In this document: positions 1 to 7,177 of the stretch, in pieces
Position numbering within the stretch: position 1 is the first letter of the stretch
Layout of the letters: each line of letters starts with the position of its first letter
NCBI GenBank assembly: GCA_002392265.1
Contig: DGGP01000040.1
Span: 1-11,317, forward strand
Direction of reading: 5' to 3'
From: Firmicutes bacterium UBA3871
Lineage (GTDB): Bacteria; Bacillota; Clostridia; Peptostreptococcales; Anaerovoracaceae
Length of the DNA stretch: 11,317 bases
Notes under the pieces: generated by a model
Databases searched by the model: none
What the model saw: only the letters and a program-made list of their open reading frames with translations
Told to the model about the DNA's origin: nothing
Program-made: the position numbers and the translations under genes

Positions 1-1553
1 TCGGCCAGTTCGGCGTAGGCTTCTACTCGGCATTTATGGTAGCTGACAAAGTCACCGTAGTGACAAAGAAGTTCGGTGAGGACACAGCTTTCCGCTGGGA
101 GAGCGAGGGTGCGGCAGGCTACAGCATAGAGCCTTGCGAAAAGAGCAGCCACGGTACGGATGTAACCCTTCACATAAAGGAAAACACAGCAGAGGAAAAC
201 TATGATACGTATCTCGATCAGTACGGCATTCAGAGCTTGGTAAAGAAGTATTCGGATTATATCACTTATCCTATCCTCATGAACGTAGAGACCGAAAAGG
301 CTCTGCCAAAGGAAGAGGGCAAGGAGGACGAGGAAACAAAATACGAAACAGTCATCGAGGAGCGCACGTTAAACAGCATGGTGCCTATCTGGAAAAAGAA
401 CAAATCCGAGCTCAAGGATGATGACTACAATAACTACTACAGGGAAAGATTCTACGATTTCATGGAACCTGCGCTCCACATCCACACAAAGGCAGAGGGC
501 CAGGTTTCATACGATGCGCTGCTTTACGTACCTTCCAAGGCACCGTACAATTATTACAGCAAGGAATACGAAAGAGGCCTCGCACTCTACACAAACGGCG
601 TGCTGATTATGGAAAAGTGCGCGGATCTGCTTCCTGAATATTTCAGCTTTGTGCGCGGCGTAGTCGACAGTGCCGATTTGTCGCTTAACATTTCGCGTGA
701 GATGCTGCAGCACGATAGACAGCTCAGGCTCATCGAAAAGAACCTCGAAAAGAAGATCAGCGCAGAGCTTATAAAGCTCGAGACTGAGGACAGAGAAAAG
801 TATGCCGCATTCTTCAAGGAGTTCGGCATGCAGATAAAGTTCGGCTGCTACGACAACTACGGACTGAATAAGGACAAGCTGCAGGACCTCCTCGTTTACT
901 ATTCATCGCTTAACGAAGAACGCCCGACCACGCTCAAGGAGTACATCGGCCGCATGAGAGAAGGCCAGGAAAAAATCTACTACGCAAGCGGCGAAAGCCT
1001 CGACAAGATCAAGGCACTGCCTCAGACAGAAGCAGCCGAGGCAAAGGGCTACGAAGTGCTCTACATGACAGACCACATCGACGAGTTCTGCGTACAGATG
1101 ATGATGAATTACGACGGCAAGCAGTTTGCAAACATCTGCGCAGCTGATTTCGACCTCTCCACAGATGCCGAAAAGGAAGAAATAAAAAAGGAAAATGAAG
1201 AGGCAAAGGATATCTTAAAGGTGATGAAGGATGCGCTTGGAGATTCCGTAAAGGAAGTGCGCTTTACAAATCGCCTCGCAAAATATCCTGTATGCCTGAC
1301 AAGCGCGGGCGAGCTTTCCATAGAGATGGAAAAGACATTAAACGCAATGCCGACCTCCGAAAAGGTAAAGGCAGACCTGGTGCTTGAAATAAATGCCGAT
1401 CACAAAATTGCAGGCAGCGTAAAGGCGCTTGCAGGCGACGCAGAAAAGTTAAAGGATTATGCGGTAATTCTTTACGATATGGCCCGCATGATTTCGGGAC
1501 TCAGCGTAGAAGACCCCGCAAAGCTTTCCGAGCTTGTCTGCGGACTTATGTAA
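1..1553 (+). CDS. htpG: Chaperone protein HtpG (Hsp90 family), 5' end missing
   Basis: This is the bacterial Hsp90, a cytoplasmic homodimeric ATP-driven chaperone. The frame is open from the first bases: codons from position 3 read GQFGVGFYSAF, the conserved glycine-rich lid segment of the N-terminal GHKL ATPase domain. The gene therefore starts upstream of the window, and the ATG at 36 is internal. About 516 residues are visible; by comparison with the usual length of roughly 620-640, about 120 N-terminal residues are missing, including part of the ATP pocket. A short acidic, lysine-rich stretch near 297-345 matches the linker between the N-terminal and middle domains. The middle-domain signature VVDSADLSLNISREMLQ lies at 660-710. 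The C-terminal dimerisation region runs to the TAA stop without a break. prmA follows after 15 bases, so co-transcription is likely. The identification is very secure; only the 5' part and its promoter are unseen. Confidence 0.97.
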   Translation, partial: GQFGVGFYSAFMVADKVTVVTKKFGEDTAFRWESEGAAGYSIEPCEKSSHGTDVTLHIKENTAEENYDTYLDQYGIQSLVKKYSDYITYPILMNVETEKALPKEEGKEDEETKYETVIEERTLNSMVPIWKKNKSELKDDDYNNYYRERFYDFMEPALHIHTKAEGQVSYDALLYVPSKAPYNYYSKEYERGLALYTNGVLIMEKCADLLPEYFSFVRGVVDSADLSLNISREMLQHDRQLRLIEKNLEKKISAELIKLETEDREKYAAFFKEFGMQIKFGCYDNYGLNKDKLQDLLVYYSSLNEERPTTLKEYIGRMREGQEKIYYASGESLDKIKALPQTEAAEAKGYEVLYMTDHIDEFCVQMMMNYDGKQFANICAADFDLSTDAEKEEIKKENEEAKDILKVMKDALGDSVKEVRFTNRLAKYPVCLTSAGELSIEMEKTLNAMPTSEKVKADLVLEINADHKIAGSVKALAGDAEKLKDYAVILYDMARMISGLSVEDPAKLSELVCGLM

Positions 1554-1568
1554 GAGAAAGAGACGATA

Positions 1569-2498
1569 ATGGATTATATAAAGGGAACGATTGTAACAAC
1601 AATCGGCGAGATTGACGGGGTCGAGGCTTTGCTGATGGACATGGGAATTGACTCGCTCGAAATAAACGACCCACGCGATATAGAGGATCTCCTTAACAAA
1701 AAGAACGATTATGACTGGGACTATATAGATCCAAAGGTAATGGCTCAGTCGGGAGAAGAGCCTTCAATCAGCTTTTATCTCAGTGATGATGAAGAGGGCA
1801 GAAAGAAAGCGTGCGAGGTGGAAAAGATTTGCGCCGAAAAGGGCTTTCACTGCGAGACCGGCGTAGTCAGCGATTCAGAGTGGAAGGATAAATGGAAGGA
1901 ATACTTTAAGCCTGCTCACATCACAGATCGCATCGTCGTAAAGCCGACGTGGGAGCCGTACGCGAAAAAGGAAGGCGAGCTCGTAATAGAAATCGATCCC
2001 GGTGCGGCTTTTGGCACGGGAACACATCCTACAACCACGGGCTGCATTACGCTTTTGGAAAAATATCTGAAACCGGGCATGAGCGTTCTCGATGTCGGCT
2101 GCGGCAGCGGCATACTTGCAATTGCGGCAGGGCTTCTCGGTGCAGGAGATGTGCTTGGGATAGAAATCGACCCTGTGGCGGTGGAGATAGGACGGGAAAA
2201 TGTAGAGCTTAACAGACTCTCCGGCAGAGTAAAGGTTTGCTGCGGCGATTTGACAAAGGGAGTAGACTACAAAGCGGATATTGTCGTTGCTAACCTGATG
2301 GCCGACCTTGTAAAAATGCTAACAGGTGATGTGGCGCGCCATATCAAAAAAGGCGGCATCTATATTTCATCGGGGATACTGCTTGAGCTTAAAGAAGAGC
2401 TTTGCGATTTCATAGAGGTCTGCGGTTTTGAAATTATTGACGTTTATGAAAACGAAAATGACGGCGGATGGTGTGCAATAGCGGCCAGACTGAAATAG
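1569..2498 (+). CDS. prmA: Ribosomal protein L11 methyltransferase PrmA
   Basis: PrmA uses S-adenosylmethionine to trimethylate amino groups of ribosomal protein L11 in the cytoplasm. The 309-residue product has the family length. The N-terminal part (about 1-100) corresponds to the L11-recognition domain, followed by the PrmA-typical SEWKDKWKEYFKP at 103-115. The catalytic part has GTGTHPTT at 149-156, the class I SAM-binding motif VLDVGCGSGIL at 173-183, an acidic residue at the end of strand 2 (GIEIDP, 197-202), and ANLMADL at 241-247. These are family hallmarks. The ATG at 1569 is preceded by only a weak purine-rich site (AGAAAGAG, 1555-1562), which suggests reading-through from htpG, 15 bases upstream. 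rsmE follows after 23 bases. In many Firmicutes prmA directly follows dnaJ; here its upstream neighbour is another chaperone gene. Confidence 0.96.
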   Translation: MDYIKGTIVTTIGEIDGVEALLMDMGIDSLEINDPRDIEDLLNKKNDYDWDYIDPKVMAQSGEEPSISFYLSDDEEGRKKACEVEKICAEKGFHCETGVVSDSEWKDKWKEYFKPAHITDRIVVKPTWEPYAKKEGELVIEIDPGAAFGTGTHPTTTGCITLLEKYLKPGMSVLDVGCGSGILAIAAGLLGAGDVLGIEIDPVAVEIGRENVELNRLSGRVKVCCGDLTKGVDYKADIVVANLMADLVKMLTGDVARHIKKGGIYISSGILLELKEELCDFIEVCGFEIIDVYENENDGGWCAIAARLK

Positions 2499-2521
2499 GC
2501 AAATAAACTCGCGAGGTGGCT

Positions 2522-3280
2522 ATGGGTAAAATATTTGTAAGTCCGGGCGAAATTTCGGACGCAACAATTGATATAACAAATCCGGGAGATGTTCATCATC
2601 TGACCAGAGTGCTGCGAGTAAAATGCGGAGACGAGCTCGAAATATCCGATGGAATCAAATGGGAATACGTTACCCGTATCGAGGAAATTGAAAAGGACAG
2701 AATCGTGTGCCGCATAGAGGATCGCCAGGCTCACTCGAGGGAACCGAAAACGAGAGTGACTCTCTATCAGGGCTTCCCAAAGGGAGCAAAGATGGACACC
2801 ATTATTCAGAAATGCGTGGAGCTGGGTGCACACGAAATCGTGCCTGTATATATGAACAGAAGCATCGTCACCGACACAGGAAAAGGCGAAAAAAAGGCGG
2901 AGCGCTGGCAAAAAATCGCAGATGAAGCGGCGACTCAGTGCAGACGGGGAATTCGGCCAAATATAGCCGTTCCCGAGAAAGCAAGTAAAATATTTAATAG
3001 CATTGTTAAACATAAACTTATCGTTTTATCCTATGAAAATGAGGAGGGCAGATCGCTGAAGGATGCACTTGCCGATTTTAGGAAAAATCATCCGGAGGAT
3101 GCGGAAAAGGGTGCGGATATTGCTCTCATAATAGGTCCCGAGGGCGGCTTTTCGGACAAGGAGGTTGCCTGTTTCAGGGAAGTGGGGGCAGAGGTGGTGA
3201 CACTCGGCAAAACAATCCTTCGCACGGAAACAGCGGGGCCTGCGGCACTTGCCATGATAATGTACGAACTGGAGTTATAA
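2522..3280 (+). CDS. rsmE: 16S rRNA (uracil-1498-N3)-methyltransferase RsmE
   Basis: RsmE methylates N3 of U1498 in 16S rRNA on the assembled 30S subunit, using SAM. It is a SPOUT-class, knotted methyltransferase. With the ATG at 2522 the protein has 252 residues, normal for the family. HHLTRVLR at 25-32 marks the N-terminal PUA-like RNA-binding domain. KGAKMDTIIQKCVELG (87-102) and ERWQKIADEAATQCRR (127-142) are typical of the core. IGPEGGFSDKE (204-214) and LGKTILRTETAGPAAL (228-243) form the SAM-binding trefoil knot. An in-frame GTG at 2516 would add two residues. I prefer ATG 2522 because GAGG at 2513-2516 then sits 5 bases upstream, whereas for GTG 2516 that site would overlap the start codon. 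The gene is followed after 3 bases by mtaB, whose Shine-Dalgarno (GGAG, 3271-3274) lies inside this gene. Confidence 0.95.
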   Translation: MGKIFVSPGEISDATIDITNPGDVHHLTRVLRVKCGDELEISDGIKWEYVTRIEEIEKDRIVCRIEDRQAHSREPKTRVTLYQGFPKGAKMDTIIQKCVELGAHEIVPVYMNRSIVTDTGKGEKKAERWQKIADEAATQCRRGIRPNIAVPEKASKIFNSIVKHKLIVLSYENEEGRSLKDALADFRKNHPEDAEKGADIALIIGPEGGFSDKEVACFREVGAEVVTLGKTILRTETAGPAALAMIMYELEL

Positions 3281-3283
3281 TTT

Positions 3284-4690
3284 ATGAAGGTCAGCTTTTA
3301 CACCCTCGGGTGCAGAGTAAATCAATATGAGACGGAAATGCTAAAGGAAAGGTTCCGTGCAGCCGGTTACGAGACGGTAGGTGAGGAGGAATTCGCCGAT
3401 GTATATGTAATCAATACCTGCACGGTTACAAGCCTTGCCGATCGAAAGAGCCGTCAATTTATACGCCGGATGAAGAGATTAAATCCGGCGGCTTTTGTAT
3501 GCGTAACAGGCTGCTATGCGCAAATCAGCCCCGGCGAGGTTGCGGCCATCGAAGGTGTCGATTTGGTAGTAGGAACCTCCGACAAGGGCAGTATCCCGGA
3601 GCTGGTGGCAAGCCGGCTGAGCGAAAAAAGGCATAGCTGCGGTTTGGACGCTATGATTTTTGTCCGCTCTCACGAATCGGGTGAGGAATATATTGAGACG
3701 GGTACAGTTGAGAGCATGGAGGGACGCACCAGAGCTTATATAAAGGTGCAGGAGGGCTGCAACCGCTTTTGCACTTACTGCGAAATTCCCTTCGCGAGGG
3801 GTGATGTGCGTTCAAGGCAGCCTATGATGATTCTCGAGGAAGCTAAAATGCTCCTTGCTCGCGGCTTTAAGGAAATCGTGCTGACGGGAATAAATACGGC
3901 GCTCTATGGGACTGAAAAACACTTCAGACCTGAGTTTCCAAGCGGCGGCAGCTGCGATAAATACATTCGGCTTTGGGCAGAGTCCTGCGGCGGGGACGGA
4001 GCCTGCAAATACGGCACGGGACTGGAGCTGCTACTATCCATGCTTTGCGATATAGACGCAGATTTCCGCATTCGTATAAGCAGTCTGGAGCCTACCGTAG
4101 TCAGATCCGAAGATGTGCTGAGGCTGTTAAAGTACGACAAGCTGTGCCATCACCTGCATCTGTCGCTTCAGTCGGGCAGCAACAATGTTTTGAAGGCTAT
4201 GAACAGACACTATACGCGCGAAGAGTATATTGAAATAGCAAAGGCACTTTATGAATTCGACCCATGCTTTGGCATCAGCGCAGACATAATTGCAGGCTTT
4301 CCGGGAGAAAGCGAGGCGGATTTTTCGGAGAGCACGGATATGGAAAAGCAGATACCGTTTTGCAAGGTTCACGCCTTTGATTACAGCAAACGACCCGGAA
4401 CAAAGGCTGCCGAAATGAAGGGGCAACTCGATCCGCAGGTAAAAAAGCGCAGAGTAAAGGAGCTGATACGCTGCGGAGAAATCAGTCAGAAAAAATTTTT
4501 CGAGAAATGCATAGGCAGCGAAAGAGTTGTTCTGGTTGAGGAATATATTGAAGAGCTGAGTATTTATGCAGGATACACTGATAATTATGTAAGGACGTAT
4601 TGCTACGCAGATAATGATATTTTAGGCACTTTTGTCACTGTCAGACTCGAAAAAGAATTCCGTGACGGAATGCTTGGAAAATGCCTTTAA
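3284..4690 (+). CDS. mtaB: tRNA (t6A37) methylthiotransferase MtaB
   Basis: MtaB converts N6-threonylcarbamoyladenosine at tRNA position 37 to its 2-methylthio form, a radical SAM reaction that improves codon reading. The 468-residue protein opens with FYTLGCRVNQYETE, the MtaB form of the methylthiotransferase N-terminus. The three cysteines for the auxiliary [4Fe-4S] cluster are C10, C46 and C77. The radical SAM CxxxCxxC is C159, C163 and C166 (EGCNRFCTYCEIP). LHLSLQSGSN (291-300) and GFPGES (338-343) are core family motifs, and the C-terminus, with GYTDNY at 430-435, is the TRAM RNA-binding domain. Against the Bacillus MtaB that I recall, residues about 209-244 look like an insertion of roughly 25-30 residues with three extra cysteines (C224, C235, C241). 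The gene starts 3 bases after rsmE and looks translationally linked to it. The MtaB subfamily call rests on the N-terminal motif and gene order. Confidence 0.94.
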   Translation: MKVSFYTLGCRVNQYETEMLKERFRAAGYETVGEEEFADVYVINTCTVTSLADRKSRQFIRRMKRLNPAAFVCVTGCYAQISPGEVAAIEGVDLVVGTSDKGSIPELVASRLSEKRHSCGLDAMIFVRSHESGEEYIETGTVESMEGRTRAYIKVQEGCNRFCTYCEIPFARGDVRSRQPMMILEEAKMLLARGFKEIVLTGINTALYGTEKHFRPEFPSGGSCDKYIRLWAESCGGDGACKYGTGLELLLSMLCDIDADFRIRISSLEPTVVRSEDVLRLLKYDKLCHHLHLSLQSGSNNVLKAMNRHYTREEYIEIAKALYEFDPCFGISADIIAGFPGESEADFSESTDMEKQIPFCKVHAFDYSKRPGTKAAEMKGQLDPQVKKRRVKELIRCGEISQKKFFEKCIGSERVVLVEEYIEELSIYAGYTDNYVRTYCYADNDILGTFVTVRLEKEFRDGMLGKCL

Positions 4691-4710
4691 ACACTTGTTT
4701 TTTGTTTAAA
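4686..4710 (+). other. AT-rich inverted repeat after mtaB
   Basis: TTTAAACA (4686-4693) and TGTTTAAA (4703-4710) are perfect 8-base inverted copies around a 9-base T-rich loop. The left arm contains the mtaB stop codon. As RNA the stem is almost all A-U and is followed by AAAATG rather than a U-tract, so it is a poor intrinsic terminator. It may be a weak transcript end, a protein-binding palindrome or chance. Confidence 0.35.
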
Positions 4711-4723
4711 AATGATGTATATT
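4696..4723 (+). promoter_or_regulatory. Possible sigma-A promoter for the HIT gene
   Basis: TTGTTT (4696-4701) and TATATT (4718-4723) are separated by 16 bases, near the optimal spacing for the housekeeping sigma factor. They lie in the only sizeable gap between mtaB and the HIT gene, about 40 bases before the start codon. The region is AT-rich, so a chance match is possible. The putative -35 box falls in the loop and right arm of the inverted repeat. Confidence 0.4.
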
Positions 4724-4761
4724 TCGGTAAAAGTAATTTAAATAAGGAAGGAGTATAAACG

Positions 4762-5103
4762 ATGTCAGATTGTATTTTTTGCAAGCTTGCAAGCGGCGAG
4801 ATCCCGACAAATGTGGCATACGAGGACGATAAAATCTTTTGCTTCCACGATGCGGAGCCGCAGGCACCTGTCCATGTTTTAGTTATTCCGAAAAAGCACA
4901 TAGCTTCACTGGACGATCTGAAACCGGAAGATGAAGCCCTGATGGGTTATATTACAATGAAAATACCTGAAATTGCGAAAAAGCTCGGGCTGGATAACGG
5001 CTACAGAGTTGTTTGCAATTGCGGTGAGGATGCATTCCAGACCGTAAAGCATCTCCATTTCCATGTACTCGGTAAACGTAAGCTTACCTGGCCGCCGGGC
5101 TGA
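4762..5103 (+). CDS. HIT-family nucleotide phosphoramidase/hydrolase (HinT-like)
   Basis: HIT proteins are small cytoplasmic dimers that hydrolyse nucleoside phosphoramidates, such as AMP linked to an amine, through a histidine triad. The 113-residue product is one complete HIT domain. CIFCKLASGEIP at 4-15, with the paired cysteines C4 and C7, is typical of the bacterial HinT branch. APVHVLVIPKKHIASL (35-50) is the strand-and-histidine segment. The triad is HLHFHVL at 97-103 (H97, H99, H101), followed by the C-terminal WPPG, also typical of HinT. A small deviation is GEDAFQTV (88-95), where relatives usually have glycines. The start is supported by a strong site, AGGAAGGAG (4745-4753), 8 bases before the ATG. 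A HIT gene between mtaB and rpsU is common in Clostridia. The exact physiological substrate is unknown, so no gene symbol is given. Confidence 0.92.
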   Translation: MSDCIFCKLASGEIPTNVAYEDDKIFCFHDAEPQAPVHVLVIPKKHIASLDDLKPEDEALMGYITMKIPEIAKKLGLDNGYRVVCNCGEDAFQTVKHLHFHVLGKRKLTWPPG

Positions 5104-5147
5104 TGTAAACAGTATTCAGTGGAAATATTAAGAGAAAAGTAAGTAGG

Positions 5148-6290
5148 ATGCGAGTAATAGAGTATTTTAGCAGTATGGGCGCTCGCCCGTCTGATGTACA
5201 CAGATATCACAAACAGATAGAGGGGTACAACCTGAAAGCGCTGTTTCGCTACAGCGGCATGGTAGTACCTCTTGCTGTGGTTGTCATCCTGACTTCTTTC
5301 TTTTATGAGGAGGGTGCGGATACCATAGCGGCCATGGCTGTGGCATGTGGCCTTTCTGTCGTTACAATGTGGCTGTCGTATAGATACTATAACAGCAGTA
5401 ATCGAAACCGTGTTCTGATATATGCGTTTTTAACGACATATAATATTTTAATGTACGGCGTAGCAATTTATACCAGCGTCTTTGCAAACCGCACCAGCGT
5501 GGGACTGCTTTTTATCCTGCTTTTGATGGTAGTGCAGCTGAATTACCTGATATCTCCCATATGGAGCATGATAATGACGCTGATTCCTTGTGCGGCCTTT
5601 TGCGTGTCGAGCATACTTTGCAAGACACCCGATCTCTATCTTCAGGACTGCAGAAATGCCCTGATTACATTTGTGGCGGGGACAGTGCTTGGCTTTATAA
5701 ACTCTAGGGAAAGAATGCAGTTTATCGTTGCGAACGGCAGACTCAGCAGAGAAGTCGGCATGCTTTCATATGCGACCGAAACCGATCCTTTGACGGGACT
5801 TTACAATAAAATTGTCACTCAGGAAAAGCTCGCAGATCTTGCCAGAGACTGCGCGGACAAAAAGTACAGCATATTTGCCGCTCTGATAGATATAGACTTT
5901 TTCAAAATGTACAACGACACCTACGGGCATCCGATGGGCGATGAGGTACTGAGGAGAGTGTCGATGAAGATGAAGAGGCTTGCCGAGGAATATGATATTA
6001 TTTCCGGCAGGGTCGGAGGAGAAGAATTCCTGCTCTGCGGTGTGGTCGGAAGCGAAAATCAGGCAATCAGGATATGTGAGAGACTGCGCTACGATATAGA
6101 GAGCCAGAAAATCGAGCATATCAAGTCCGAGGCCGCACCGGTGCTGACCATTAGCGTCGGAGTGGTATTCGAGAGCATGGGTGGAGAGCTTACATCCGAT
6201 GAGCTTTACGAGCTGGCGGATAAAGCACTTTATCAGGCAAAGCGTTCGGGCAGAAACTGTGTTAAACGTTACCCATTAAAAAATGCTTGA
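5148..6290 (+). CDS. Membrane diguanylate cyclase, six-TM N-terminus plus GGDEF domain
   Basis: This 380-residue protein is predicted to make cyclic di-GMP from two GTP at the inner face of the membrane. Hydrophobic segments at about 36-53, 58-78, 88-110, 115-135, 138-158 and 170-186 suggest six membrane helices with no large outside loop and no recognised sensor domain. A helical linker (about 187-212) leads to the GGDEF domain. That domain opens with DPLTGLYN (213-220) and includes DIDFFKMYNDTYGH (248-261) with metal-binding D248 and guanine-contacting N256. Its active loop is GGEEF (290-294), so it looks catalytically intact. The RxxD product-inhibition site expected at -9 to -6 from the loop is absent; E and I occupy those places. 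The start is uncertain because no good Shine-Dalgarno precedes ATG 5148; an in-frame ATG at 5175 is no better. The gene lies 44 bases after the HIT gene, and the next promoter's -35 box covers its stop. What it senses cannot be told from the sequence. Confidence 0.9.
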   Translation: MRVIEYFSSMGARPSDVHRYHKQIEGYNLKALFRYSGMVVPLAVVVILTSFFYEEGADTIAAMAVACGLSVVTMWLSYRYYNSSNRNRVLIYAFLTTYNILMYGVAIYTSVFANRTSVGLLFILLLMVVQLNYLISPIWSMIMTLIPCAAFCVSSILCKTPDLYLQDCRNALITFVAGTVLGFINSRERMQFIVANGRLSREVGMLSYATETDPLTGLYNKIVTQEKLADLARDCADKKYSIFAALIDIDFFKMYNDTYGHPMGDEVLRRVSMKMKRLAEEYDIISGRVGGEEFLLCGVVGSENQAIRICERLRYDIESQKIEHIKSEAAPVLTISVGVVFESMGGELTSDELYELADKALYQAKRSGRNCVKRYPLKNA

Positions 6291-6315
6291 TTATTTGATG
6301 ATTTGGTATTATAAT
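6287..6315 (+). promoter_or_regulatory. Sigma-A promoter for rpsU-yqeY
   Basis: TTGATT (6287-6292) and a perfect TATAAT (6310-6315) are spaced by exactly 17 bases. The -35 box overlaps the TGA stop of the cyclase gene. Transcription would begin near 6322, giving a leader of about 60 bases before rpsU. This lets the S21 unit be expressed independently of the cyclase upstream. Confidence 0.8.
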
Positions 6316-6381
6316 ACTTGTGTTATGTGCGATTCCGTTCAAGCATTATATTTCGAAATAAGGCAGGAGGTGAGTTAGAAT

Positions 6382-6561
6382 ATGGCACAGGTTATCGTAA
6401 GAGAAAACGAAAGTCTTGAAAGCGCTCTGAAGAGATTCAAGAGATCATGCGCAAGAGATGGCGTAATGTCCGAGCTTAGAAAGAGAGAACATTATGAAAA
6501 GCCAAGCGTACGCAGAAAGAAAAAGTCCGAGGCAGCAAGAAAAAAGGCAAAGAAATACTAA
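6382..6561 (+). CDS. rpsU: 30S ribosomal protein S21
   Basis: S21 is a small basic protein of the 30S subunit, located near the anti-Shine-Dalgarno end of 16S rRNA and involved in initiation. The ORF encodes 59 residues, the usual size. It begins [19 protein letters not shown], the S21 signature, followed by a central helix ([18 protein letters not shown], about 31-48) and a very basic tail ending AARKKAKKY. The start is fixed by AGGAGGTGA at 6365-6373, 8 bases before the ATG, one of the strongest ribosome binding sites in the window. The leader between promoter and start contains a 12-base palindrome (6349-6360). yqeY follows after 40 bases; rpsU-yqeY pairs are widespread in Firmicutes. I am sure of this call. 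Confidence 0.97.
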   Translation: MAQVIVRENESLESALKRFKRSCARDGVMSELRKREHYEKPSVRRKKKSEAARKKAKKY

Positions 6562-6601
6562 TTCACATTTTCATGCATAACATTGCGAAAGAGGTGTTAA
6601 A

Positions 6602-7051
6602 ATGACCTTAAAGGACAGATTAACAGAAGACTTCAAAGAGGCAATGAAGGCTCATGACGAAGTCAAAAAAAACACAATCAGCTTTGCTCGTGCGGCTATA
6701 AAGCAGTACGAGGTAGATCACAGAGGCGAAGAACTTGACGATGCAGCTATCGCTCAGATTCTGCAAAAGCAGGTAAAAATGAGAAGAGACGCCCTCGCCG
6801 ATTTTGAAAAAGCAGGAAGAACGGATTTGGCAGATTCATACAAGGCTGAAATCGAGGTATTAAATGCATATCTCCCTAAGCAGCTCACCGAAGAAGAAAT
6901 CATGGCTATCGTAAAGGAAACCGCAGCAGCTCTCGGTATCGAGGGCGGCAAGCAGAACATGGGCAAGCTCATGGGACCTGTAATGGGCAAGGTTAAAGGC
7001 GTGGCCGATGGTAATGCGGTAAAGAAGGCTGTCGAAGCTTTTCTCGCATAA
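6602..7051 (+). CDS. yqeY: GatB/YqeY domain protein
   Basis: YqeY is a small cytoplasmic protein related to the C-terminal tRNA-contacting tail of GatB, the amidotransferase subunit that corrects misacylated Glu-tRNA(Gln) and Asp-tRNA(Asn). Its own role is not established; RNA binding is inferred from the homology. The 149-residue product has the normal length. A helical N-terminal part contains ARAAIKQYEVDHRGEELDD (29-47). The middle has YLPKQLTEEEI (90-100). The glycine-rich C-terminal subdomain contains MGKLMGPVMGKVKGVADG (120-137), the most conserved part of the family. GAGGTG at 6591-6596 lies 5 bases before the ATG and supports this start. The gene shares the promoter upstream of rpsU and is closed by a strong terminator. 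Confidence 0.95.
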   Translation: MTLKDRLTEDFKEAMKAHDEVKKNTISFARAAIKQYEVDHRGEELDDAAIAQILQKQVKMRRDALADFEKAGRTDLADSYKAEIEVLNAYLPKQLTEEEIMAIVKETAAALGIEGGKQNMGKLMGPVMGKVKGVADGNAVKKAVEAFLA

Positions 7052-7066
7052 CAGAATATTGATATT

Positions 7067-7093
7067 AAACAGGAGAGAAATCTCCTGTTTTTT
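7067..7093 (+). terminator. Intrinsic terminator after yqeY
   Basis: AAACAGGAGA (7067-7076) pairs perfectly with TCTCCTGTTT (7081-7090) around a GAAA tetraloop, and six T bases cover 7088-7093. This 10-base stem with a GNRA-type loop and U-tract is a textbook rho-independent terminator. It begins 15 bases after the yqeY stop and separates rpsU-yqeY from the phoH operon. Confidence 0.93.
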
Positions 7094-7177
7094 ATTGTAG
7101 CTGCTACTGTAATCGGTTTTTTCGATAACGGGCACGAGGCAATTTATGTGTTTATCTATGTATCAACATCGGTAAAC

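Noticed and set aside
418..606. A 62-codon + strand frame inside htpG.
   Set aside because: It is an out-of-frame shadow of a highly conserved gene, threonine/arginine-rich, with no independent signals.
2516..2521. GTG at 2516 as the start of rsmE.
   Set aside because: The only purine-rich site, GAGG at 2513-2516, would overlap this codon; it is well placed for ATG 2522. The difference is two residues and not certain.
2444..3013. A 189-codon open frame on the - strand across the end of prmA and much of rsmE.
   Set aside because: It lies opposite two clearly identified genes, resembles no known protein, is composed of cysteine/phenylalanine/serine-rich shadow sequence, and has no promoter or ribosome binding site that I can see.
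7094..7177. The gap between the yqeY terminator and the phoH promoter, checked for a small RNA, riboswitch or tRNA.
   Set aside because: It is AT-rich with no stable stem, no tRNA-like arms and no riboswitch consensus that I could recognise.
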